A stretch of 54,413 nt of DNA, from IMG/VR virus record IMGVR_UViG_3300030090_000446, positions 1 through 54,413 of that record; one strand, written 5' to 3'. Both the position numbers and the translations under genes were made by a program. The notes under the pieces are model-generated. The model was not told where the DNA came from. It made no database searches and worked only from the letters and a program-made list of their open reading frames with translations. Shown here in pieces: positions 47,202 to 54,413 of the stretch (its first letter is position 1; the number at the start of each line of letters is the position of its first letter). This DNA comes from a virus.

Positions 47202-49784
47202 TTACCCTTTCACAATCAATGTAGAACCAGCTACTGCTGTTCCTGCTGTTACTGATGGACTATCTGCTGTCTGACTTAATGTACCATCTGTTTGTACATA
47301 ATATGTTTGGGCTGGTACTATGTCTTCTAGTATTCCAGCAGGTTGCAGAACTACTGATCTACCGTTATTGCTGTTATCAGCATCTCTATAGGTAAATACA
47401 GATCTTTTAGCATTAGAATCAAAACTAACGCCTACCCAAGATAATTCTCCACTATAAAACACAGCGGGAGAAGTAAATGATATTGATGTCCCTGACACTG
47501 TACCGATTACAAATGTTCCGTACTCACTATTACCAATATCTTCATAACCAATAATTACTTTATTAAGGTTACTATCAAAGTCTATTGCTGTGTAATTTAC
47601 AGAAGCACTTTCGTACACAACAGCAGTTCCGAAAGATATACTAGTTCCGCTAACCGTTCCAACTATAGCAGTACCGTAGTTAGAGTTTCCTTTGTCTTGA
47701 TAAGAAATAACTACCTTATTACTATTGCTATCAAATGTAATTGAGTTCCAATCGGACTCTGCACTTTCGTATACAACAGCAGTTCCAAATGAGATACTCG
47801 TTCCTGAAACGGTTCCCACAATAGCAGTTCCGTAATCACTATTTCCATTATCTCTATATGCGATAACAACTTTATTATTACTGCTATCAAAAGTTGCCCC
47901 CATGTGAAGAGCAAATGCGCTTTCAAAAACTACTGGAGTTCCGAAACTAATAGAAGTACCAGAAACTGTGCCTACAACAGCCGTACCGTAATTGCTGTTT
48001 CCTTGGTCTGTGTAAACAATAACAACTTTATTAGAGTTGCTATCAAAAGTTATCCCGTTTCTAGATGAGGTATTAGTGTTTGCACTTTCATATACAGTTG
48101 GAGAACCAAATGATATGCTATTGTCTGAAGTATCTATTGTTCCTACAATTCCAGTACCATAATACGAATTATCTTCATCTGTATATGCTACAACAATTTT
48201 ATTGCTATTAGAATCATGTATGATCTGACTATCTGTTATTTTAACATTACTATTAAATGCTACAGGTGTACCCCAACTAATACTGTTATCAGAAGCATTT
48301 ATCGTACCTACAGCAACAGTGCCATCATCATCACTTCCTGAGTCTACATAAGAAACAACAATTCTATTATTAGTGCTGTCAAAACAAGATGCAATACGAG
48401 ATGTACTAGCAGACTCAAAAGAAACAGCAGTACCTAGAGAACTAGAAGCAGATGCTATTTGCGGTATATTATCAGCAATAGCACCTTTAGTATTTATTGT
48501 AACAGGCTGTCCAGTTGCTACTGTATCTTGTGCAAAGCCTATAAAGTTTTCTGATGTTAAAGAAATAGGATTAAATGTTTTTATAACTATGGCTTTTCCT
48601 TTATTAGAGTCACCTGCATCTACAAATGCTACTATATTTTTACCAGTATCAGGATCATAAATAACACTGGTATAAGCCGTGCTACCCTCTTCAAACACTA
48701 TAGTTGAACCAAACGTAATATCTGTACCGCTTATAGTACCTGACTTAAACGATCCTTTATTAGAATTACCTTGATCTTTAAAAGTAAATACAGTTTTTTG
48801 TAAACTTGCATCATATACAGCATCGTTAGAAATAGCTTGACCATCATCAAATTCAGCCTCTGTTCCAAAACTTACATCTGTTCCACTTATTGTTGCTACT
48901 CTAGCTTTTGCTGTACTTGAAGTTTGATCCCTATAAACTAAAACTGATTTCTGTGCATTAACATCATAAGCTCCTGCAAGTGTATCAACTACATTAGTAG
49001 ATATAGTAGCTATAGTTCCAAAGCTAACACTTGTTCCACTTATTGTTGCTACTCTAGCTTTGGCAGGTGTATCACTACCACCAGATAAATTTTGATAATA
49101 AAAGATTAAATGCTTTTGAGCGTTTACGTCATATATAACATTTGGCTCTCTAGTATCCTCTGTTTCAAACTCTGCTGAACTACCGAAACTTATGCTTGTC
49201 CCACTGACCGTACCTACTATTGCTCTGCCATCGTCATCGTTATCGTAGTAAGTAATTAAATGTTTCTGAGCATTTACGTCATAGGCAATATGAGGCTCAT
49301 TGCCTTTAGTAGCATCATACGTTGCTTCAGATCCAAAGCTAATACTATTGTCTGAAGGATCAACAGTAGCTACTATTGCTCTACCGGGATTTGAATCTCT
49401 ATAAACAATAACTATTTTACTAGCATTAATATCAAAGCTAGAATTAAACATTCTAGTATTAGCAGATTTAAATACTACAGGACTTCCAAAACTAATACTA
49501 TTATCACTAGAATTTACCGTACCTACAATAGCTGTACCGTAATAGCTATTTCCACTATCTTGATATGCAATAACAATTCTATCTGCATTTGTGTCATATA
49601 CAGCAGAAGCTCTTAAATAAACTTGGTCAGCGTCAAACACAACAGCAGTTCCTGTTGCACCTCCAGTTGGAACACCTACAGTACCATCAGTATTCACAAC
49701 TACAGGCTTACCTCCAGTAATAGCACCAGAAGCTGTACCTTGTGTCTGCCTAGATAACTGTGGGTTATTACCAACGATACGCAT
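47202..49784 (-). CDS. Tail protein with two tandem seven-bladed propellers
   Basis: 860 aa. An N-terminal module (TASGAITGGKPVVVNTDGTV) is followed by seven blades (~55-415), a linker like the C-terminal module of the neighbours (SENFIGFAQDT, PVTINTKGAIADNIPQ), seven more blades (~455-815) and the terminal YYVQTDGTLSQTADSPSV module. The first propeller has a divergent blade consensus (YDVNAQKHLI); the second matches the DSNSNKVVI type of the sister genes. This suggests an old duplication plus newer homogenisation. Receptor binding is inferred. Confidence 0.75.
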   Translation of the reverse strand: MRIVGNNPQLSRQTQGTASGAITGGKPVVVNTDGTVGVPTGGATGTAVVFDADQVYLRASAVYDTNADRIVIAYQDSGNSYYGTAIVGTVNSSDNSISFGSPVVFKSANTRMFNSSFDINASKIVIVYRDSNPGRAIVATVDPSDNSISFGSEATYDATKGNEPHIAYDVNAQKHLITYYDNDDDGRAIVGTVSGTSISFGSSAEFETEDTREPNVIYDVNAQKHLIFYYQNLSGGSDTPAKARVATISGTSVSFGTIATISTNVVDTLAGAYDVNAQKSVLVYRDQTSSTAKARVATISGTDVSFGTEAEFDDGQAISNDAVYDASLQKTVFTFKDQGNSNKGSFKSGTISGTDITFGSTIVFEEGSTAYTSVIYDPDTGKNIVAFVDAGDSNKGKAIVIKTFNPISLTSENFIGFAQDTVATGQPVTINTKGAIADNIPQIASASSSLGTAVSFESASTSRIASCFDSTNNRIVVSYVDSGSDDDGTVAVGTINASDNSISWGTPVAFNSNVKITDSQIIHDSNSNKIVVAYTDEDNSYYGTGIVGTIDTSDNSISFGSPTVYESANTNTSSRNGITFDSNSNKVVIVYTDQGNSNYGTAVVGTVSGTSISFGTPVVFESAFALHMGATFDSSNNKVVIAYRDNGNSDYGTAIVGTVSGTSISFGTAVVYESAESDWNSITFDSNSNKVVISYQDKGNSNYGTAIVGTVSGTSISFGTAVVYESASVNYTAIDFDSNLNKVIIGYEDIGNSEYGTFVIGTVSGTSISFTSPAVFYSGELSWVGVSFDSNAKRSVFTYRDADNSNNGRSVVLQPAGILEDIVPAQTYYVQTDGTLSQTADSPSVTAGTAVAGSTLIVKG

Positions 49785-49792
49785 AGTAATCC

Positions 49793-50050
49793 TTACTCAG
49801 CGTTAGGATCTACCCAATCGGAGTTGTTAGTCCAACTGGTTCCATCAAAGAAATGCTTATTGCCTGACCAACCATCAGGCGCAGTCACATCTTCATGCAT
49901 TGTTGCATTGCTACTGTTAAGATCAGCGATATAGAAATCTACTGGATCACTACCTACTGTGATCATGTCAGATCCCATCGTTACTGGTTTATCATCAGCA
50001 AATACATATTTACTTAATTTAGTTGAGTTCTCTACGATTGTCTTAGCCAT
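49793..50050 (-). CDS. Small tail-associated hypothetical protein
   Basis: 85 aa, begins MAKTIVENSTKLSKYVFADD; beta-rich, ends FFDGTSWTNNSDWVDPNAE. It lies between two propeller genes with a clear AAAGGA site. The Trp/Asn/Asp-rich end is typical of small tail-fibre accessory proteins. No family recognised. Confidence 0.6.
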   Translation of the reverse strand: MAKTIVENSTKLSKYVFADDKPVTMGSDMITVGSDPVDFYIADLNSSNATMHEDVTAPDGWSGNKHFFDGTSWTNNSDWVDPNAE

Positions 50051-50057
50051 TTGTGTA

Positions 50058-52637
50058 TTATCCTTTCACAATTAAATCACTAGCACCTATTGCAGTTCCT
50101 GCGATTACTGATGGATCATCTGCGCTAGTACCCAATGTTCCATCTGTTTGTACAAAATATTGTTGTCCTATGGTGAGGTCTTCATCTGTTCCAGCATTAA
50201 CTAAAACTATTGCAGTGCCGTAGTTACTATTTCCAACATCTCTATACGTTATAACTGTTCTATTATTACTACTGTCATAAATAGGAGTTGAATATGTAGA
50301 AGTTGCAGCATTAAATACAACAGGTGTTGCAAAAGTTATATCTGTACCTGATACTGTGCCTGTTACCACTGTTCCTGCATAATATGCACCATCGTCACTA
50401 ATTCTCATATAAGTGATTATTACTTTATTAATTCCGCTATTAAAGGTAGTATGAGTTCTACTTTCTATCTCAATTTGAGCATCTTTAAATACAGATTCAC
50501 TACCAAAACTAATGCTAGTACCAGAAACTGTACCTACGATAGCAGTACCGTTTTGACCGTTTCCTATATCACTATATACAATAACTACCTTGTTACTATT
50601 GGAATCAAAAGTAATACCACCTACTTTAGTTTGTGCTGCATTAAATACCGCTGCTGAACCAAAACTAATACTGTTGTCTGATGAATCGACAGTGCCAACA
50701 ATAGCAGTGCCATGTTGAGAATTTCCATGATCTCTATACGCAATAACTACTTTGTTACTATTAGAATCAAATGTTATTGCTTGTTCCTCTGGATTAGCAC
50801 TTTCATATACAACAGGAGAACCAAATGATATAGATGTGCCACTTACTGCCCCTACTATAGCAGTAGCATAGTTACTATTTCCTTCATCTCTAAATGATAT
50901 TACAACTCTATTTACATTACTATCAAATGTAATTGAATGATCACTTATAACAGCATTTTCAAACTCAGCAGCAGAACCAAAACTAATGCTAGTACTAGAA
51001 ACTGTACCAACTATTGCATATCCATGACCTGAATCACCACCATTATTATACGCAATCACAACTTTATTATTACTACTATCAAAAGTAAGTACATTTTGTG
51101 AAGTTGCTGCACTATTATATACAACAGGAGTTCCATAACTTATAGATGAACCACTTACAGTAGCTACTATAGCTGTACCATAATTTGAGTTTCCAACATC
51201 TCTATATCCTATAACTACTTTATTGCTGTTAGAATCAAAGGTACTTGCAATCCAAGTAGAATCTGCACTTTCAAATACAGTTTCATCTCCAAATGCGTCA
51301 GAAGTAGATGCTATTTGCGGTATATTCCTAGAAATCGATCCAGTGGTTTTTACAGTAGCTTTTTGTCCATTAGCATATGCTGCGTTTGCAAAGCCTATAA
51401 AGTTTTCTGAGGTTAGGTTTAAATCACTTCCATTAAATACAACAGCCTTACCTTTATTACTATCTCCACCATCTGCATATCCTACAACTACCTTATTACT
51501 GTTACTGTCAAATGTTATACCAGGTGTTCCTGGCGCACCAGCTTCATAAATAATAGCGTCTGCTAACGTAACTGAATTACCGCTTACAGTTCCTACTATA
51601 AACTTACCTTTTGAATCATCTTGATCTCGATAAGCAATAACTATTTGATTACGACTAGTATCAAAAGTTGCTCTTGGATCACTAGGAGTTGAAGTTTCAT
51701 AATTAACAGCAGTTCCAAAACTACCAATGCTTGTTCCGCTAACTGATCCTACAATTACTGAACCTGCTGAAGCACCATTATTAGTATGAGATATAACTAT
51801 CGTATTATCATTGCTATTAAAACGTGGTCTATTGTGCTGTGATGTGTATGATCCAAAAACAGCAGGTGTTCCAAATGAGATACTTGTTCCGCTAACTGTT
51901 CCCACGATAGCAGTACCATAGCTAGAATTACCTGCATCTCTATATGCAATAACTACCTTGTTACTGTTGCTATCAAAAGTTATTCCACAATTTCTTGAAT
52001 CGGCAGCTTCAAATACAACAGCCGTACCAAAAGAAATACTATTATCTGATGGATCAACAGTGCCAACAATTGCTGTACCGTGTGCGCTATTTCCCTGATC
52101 ACTATAAGCAATTACAACTTTATTAGAATTGCTATCAAAAGTAATCTGACTTTCTTCTGGATACGCACTTTCAAAAACTACTGGCGTTCCAAATGAGATA
52201 GATGTCCCACTAACCGTTCCTACTACAGCAGTACCATAATTTGAGTTACTTCCATCAGCATAAGCAATTACAATTCTATTACTATTACTATCAAATGTAA
52301 CATCCTCATAAAAATGATTGCCACTTTCGTAAACTGCTTCTGATCCAAAAGAGATAGATGTTCCAGAAACATCACCTACAATTGCTGTACCATAATTACT
52401 ATTACCAGAGTCTGTAAAAACTATAACAACTTTATTACTACTGCTATCAAAAGCAGCACTTGCTGCTCCTGTACTAGCAGTTGCAAATACAACAGCAGTG
52501 CCTGTTGATGCTGCACTTCCGCTAATACCGCTAACAGTACCAGCAGAGTTTACAACAACTGGCGCACCATCTGTTATTGCACCACTAGCAATAGCTCGTA
52601 CTTCAGCATCTAAAGCTATGTCACCGACAGATCTCAT
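50058..52637 (-). CDS. Tail protein with two tandem seven-bladed propellers (paralogue)
   Basis: 859 aa, the same plan as the 860-aa neighbour: entry module (IASGAITDGAPVVVNSAGTV), seven ~52-residue blades, linker (SENFIGFANAAYANGQ), seven blades, exit module (FVQTDGTLGTSADDPSVIAG). Most blades carry FDSNSNKVVIAY and GTAIVGTVSGTSISFG. In the first propeller, blades 5 and 6 are the most divergent. AGGA precedes the ATG. Function as a receptor-binding or decoration protein is inferred from architecture and location in the tail cluster. Confidence 0.75.
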   Translation of the reverse strand: MRSVGDIALDAEVRAIASGAITDGAPVVVNSAGTVSGISGSAASTGTAVVFATASTGAASAAFDSSSNKVVIVFTDSGNSNYGTAIVGDVSGTSISFGSEAVYESGNHFYEDVTFDSNSNRIVIAYADGSNSNYGTAVVGTVSGTSISFGTPVVFESAYPEESQITFDSNSNKVVIAYSDQGNSAHGTAIVGTVDPSDNSISFGTAVVFEAADSRNCGITFDSNSNKVVIAYRDAGNSSYGTAIVGTVSGTSISFGTPAVFGSYTSQHNRPRFNSNDNTIVISHTNNGASAGSVIVGSVSGTSIGSFGTAVNYETSTPSDPRATFDTSRNQIVIAYRDQDDSKGKFIVGTVSGNSVTLADAIIYEAGAPGTPGITFDSNSNKVVVGYADGGDSNKGKAVVFNGSDLNLTSENFIGFANAAYANGQKATVKTTGSISRNIPQIASTSDAFGDETVFESADSTWIASTFDSNSNKVVIGYRDVGNSNYGTAIVATVSGSSISYGTPVVYNSAATSQNVLTFDSSNNKVVIAYNNGGDSGHGYAIVGTVSSTSISFGSAAEFENAVISDHSITFDSNVNRVVISFRDEGNSNYATAIVGAVSGTSISFGSPVVYESANPEEQAITFDSNSNKVVIAYRDHGNSQHGTAIVGTVDSSDNSISFGSAAVFNAAQTKVGGITFDSNSNKVVIVYSDIGNGQNGTAIVGTVSGTSISFGSESVFKDAQIEIESRTHTTFNSGINKVIITYMRISDDGAYYAGTVVTGTVSGTDITFATPVVFNAATSTYSTPIYDSSNNRTVITYRDVGNSNYGTAIVLVNAGTDEDLTIGQQYFVQTDGTLGTSADDPSVIAGTAIGASDLIVKG

Positions 52638-52645
52638 TTAAGTTC

Positions 52646-53020
52646 CTATGAAAGTTCTTCGTATGTAACAGTGTATGTTAAATCGTTAGCTGCACTTGCA
52701 GTAACACCAAGAGACTTATCTTCTTCTAAGTATAGCCCCACGTTTTTATCTATAATAACTACGAATGAGTCTGCTGGTACTGCTATAGTAGAAGCAATAA
52801 CTACTGCTGTTCCTGCTAAATCGTCATTCGGATATATTGCTACAGTAACAGTAGCTGAGTTTGTACCATCTACGTTAGATATAATAAGGCTGTTTATTTT
52901 CATTACCTTACCAGATGATGCAGGATTATTTACAGCATTAACTGCTGAAGTTCCTGTTAATAATGCGGTTGCTGTCTTTGCAGTAATGGTTGCTACATTG
53001 ACAATATTAGGTGCTGACAT
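52646..53020 (-). CDS. Small virion structural protein
   Basis: 124 aa. A beta-rich protein (KVMKINSLIISNVDGTNSAT, VTVAIYPNDDLAGTAVVIAS, TIAVPADSFVVIIDKN) similar to small structural proteins found beside tail-fibre genes in marine phages. AAGGAG precedes the ATG. It likely binds the fibre or head. Confidence 0.6.
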   Translation of the reverse strand: MSAPNIVNVATITAKTATALLTGTSAVNAVNNPASSGKVMKINSLIISNVDGTNSATVTVAIYPNDDLAGTAVVIASTIAVPADSFVVIIDKNVGLYLEEDKSLGVTASAANDLTYTVTYEELS

Positions 53021-53033
53021 ATTTTATCTCCTT

Positions 53034-54413
53034 TTAGCCAAATACCATTGCCATTGCAATAGCCTTACCTGTCGATGCTCTAGCATTCAATTGTGTTTGT
53101 ATGTTACTTGTTACACCGTCCAAGTAATCATATTCTGTATTGGTAACACCAGTATCATACAAATCTTTAAGATAGTTCAATTCAGTTACAGATCCATTAT
53201 ACCCATCTAATTTATTTATCTCTGCACCAGTAGATGTAATGGCTGTACCTGCATAGTTTAAGTTACCTGCTGCTATATTTACTTCACCAGTTCCTTTTGG
53301 TGTAATGTCTATGTCGATGTTAGAATCATCACCCATAGCTCCAACAACTACAGATCCACCTGTTGCTGCGTTAGTTATCTCTACAGCATTTACGGCAGAA
53401 CTCGCTGTCTGTAATACTATACCTTCATTACCGTTTGCATCAGCAATAAAACCACCATCAACTATCTTAGGTGCAGTTAGTGTTTTGTTTGTAAGTGTTT
53501 TAGTAGTACCAGCAAAATAAGTATCAAATGTATCTACAGATGTTTGTCTCATTGTACCTGCATCGTTAGTGACAATACCATCACTACCTGCAACTGCTGT
53601 AGTACCTACTGAGGTGTCACCATCAGAACTTGTATTGATTTCTGTACCTGTAGCTTGAACACCTTGAACATCCCTGTTAGCTTCTATATATGCTTTGATA
53701 CTTTGTTGTGTAGCTAGTTTAGTTGCACTATTACTACTAAAGTCATCTTCATCAGCTATGTCTGTAATTGTTATTGTACCGTCTGACAAACTTCCAAAGG
53801 TAACTGTGCCTGTTGATGTAATATTAGATGATCCAGTATTTATAGCACCAAATCCAGAAGTAATACTACCACTATTTAATGCACCTACTGTAGTAGCTGC
53901 TGTAGTTACTAGATTAGGCATTGCAGTTATTTCATCGTCAAAGTATGCTGCTAAGTCTGTTACTGCAACCTGTTTCATAGTGCCATCATCATTAACAACT
54001 ACTCTGTCTGCATCTACTATAGTAGTGCTTGATGCTGATGTACCACCATCCATAATATTTAATTCTTCAGGTGTAGCTGTAACTTGCGTTGTACTTACTG
54101 CTGCTAATACTGGAATTGTTCCCGATTGATTTGGAAGATTAATTGTACGATCAGCAGTTGGATCTATTATAGTTAATGTAGTTTCATGGTCATCAGCAGT
54201 AGCACCTTCAAACACGATTGCATTAGCTGCATTCATTGTAACTGTATCTACGATTGTCTGTGTGCCATTTACTGTTAAGTTTCCTGTAACAGTTAAGTTA
54301 TCGTTTACAGTAACTTCAGAGGTTGTATGACCTATGCTAACAGGAACACCACTAGTTTCTGTGGCTATCTTTAATGTACCTGTAGAATTAGCTATGAGAG
54401 AGTCAGTGCCATC
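53034..54413 (-). CDS. Tail fibre protein, C-terminal part (runs off the right edge)
   Basis: The frame is open from 54413 (no start inside is credible; the ATG at 54236 is internal) to the stop at 53034, 459 codons. It repeats the fibre segments of the left edge (GTIPVLAAVSTTQVTATPEE, NIMDG, ATKLATQQSIKAYIEANRDV). It then adds a unique C-terminus with LTNKTLTAPKIVDGGFIADA, ELNYLKDLYDTGVTNTEYDY and the ending STGKAIAMAMVFG, typical of fibre tips. Joining 54413 to 1 would keep the frame, but the joined text does not continue the repeat naturally. Confidence 0.78.
   Translation of the reverse strand, partial: DGTDSLIANSTGTLKIATETSGVPVSIGHTTSEVTVNDNLTVTGNLTVNGTQTIVDTVTMNAANAIVFEGATADDHETTLTIIDPTADRTINLPNQSGTIPVLAAVSTTQVTATPEELNIMDGGTSASSTTIVDADRVVVNDDGTMKQVAVTDLAAYFDDEITAMPNLVTTAATTVGALNSGSITSGFGAINTGSSNITSTGTVTFGSLSDGTITITDIADEDDFSSNSATKLATQQSIKAYIEANRDVQGVQATGTEINTSSDGDTSVGTTAVAGSDGIVTNDAGTMRQTSVDTFDTYFAGTTKTLTNKTLTAPKIVDGGFIADANGNEGIVLQTASSAVNAVEITNAATGGSVVVGAMGDDSNIDIDITPKGTGEVNIAAGNLNYAGTAITSTGAEINKLDGYNGSVTELNYLKDLYDTGVTNTEYDYLDGVTSNIQTQLNARASTGKAIAMAMVFG
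53517..54413. repeat. Diverged tail-fibre repeat, right copy (partner at 1-1000)
   Basis: Starts at the exact point that matches position 1 and runs to the window edge. The first 96 bases are identical to 1-96, the rest mostly similar with small indels. Confidence 0.8.

Larger units (their letters stand above)
45970..52500 (-). repeat. Array of ~155-bp degenerate repeats encoding propeller blades
   Basis: About 35 in-frame units across three genes. Recurrent DNA words such as TTTATTACTATT, TGCTATCAAA and CCAAAACTAATA recur once per unit. The copies are too divergent for a simple tandem repeat, but many adjacent or equivalent blades share long identical words. Confidence 0.8.

Noticed and set aside
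45741-52637. CRISPR array or diversity-generating retroelement
   Set aside because: The repeats are in-frame protein repeats of ~155 bp without spacers, and there is no reverse transcriptase or template/variable repeat pair.
1-54413. Direct terminal repeat at the window ends
   Set aside because: Only the first 96 bases match exactly; the rest of the copies diverge and the match lies ~900 bp inside the right end, so this is a coding duplication and not a packaging repeat.

Overview
The window is almost all of the genome of an AT-rich, strictly lytic-looking marine podovirus. It carries a T7/P22-style head-and-tail module (terminase, portal, scaffold, capsid, head-tail adaptor, several large internal virion proteins, tail fibres). 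It also carries a replication and nucleotide module: primase, DnaB-like helicase, family A DNA polymerase, SSB, RecB-like nuclease, class II ribonucleotide reductase, ThyX and MazG. I see no integrase, no repressor and no phage RNA polymerase. The polymerase has two DnaJ-type CxxCxGxG zinc motifs between its exonuclease and polymerase domains, the hallmark described for the SAR116 phage HMO-2011. With the gene order and the ~54 kb length, this makes an HMO-2011-type phage of a marine alphaproteobacterium (SAR11, SAR116 or roseobacter-like) the best guess. The host cannot be fixed from the sequence.

Layout. A ~940-bp gene-free region (17667-18610) separates two divergent blocks. The plus-strand early/middle block (18611-35337) runs from a C5 DNA methyltransferase and a gp88-like protein, through many tiny overlapping genes, MazG, primase, helicase, polymerase, an HNH protein, SSB, nucleases, RNR and ThyX, to small membrane or secreted proteins. 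It ends at an intrinsic terminator (35343-35371). The minus-strand late block occupies both flanks. From 17666 down to 1 it holds small basic proteins, TerS, TerL, an HNH protein, portal, lysozyme-fused structural protein, scaffold, capsid, decoration protein, adaptor, tail tube/stabilisation protein and the start of a tail fibre. From 54413 down to 35363 it holds the end of a tail fibre, three giant beta-propeller proteins, internal virion proteins and a membrane/lysis-like pair. The late strand is therefore continuous through the window edges, as expected for a circularly permuted or circularised genome cut inside the tail-fibre region.

Regulation. Several sites match the bacterial sigma-70 consensus (TTGACA, 17-nt spacer, extended TGn -10). 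They include two nearly identical late promoters, one in the central region and one directly before the capsid gene. Gene expression therefore probably relies on host RNA polymerase. The capsid and decoration genes look like a separate transcription unit, with their own promoter and a hairpin terminator behind them.

Most notable: five predicted seven-bladed beta-propellers in three adjacent tail genes; a structured RNA followed by a terminator-like hairpin after the thyX block (34406-34518); a frameshifted portal gene; a set of tiny hydrophobic genes coupled by overlapping stop/start codons; a dense dual-coding stretch before the primase; and a ~900-bp diverged tail-fibre repeat at both window ends.
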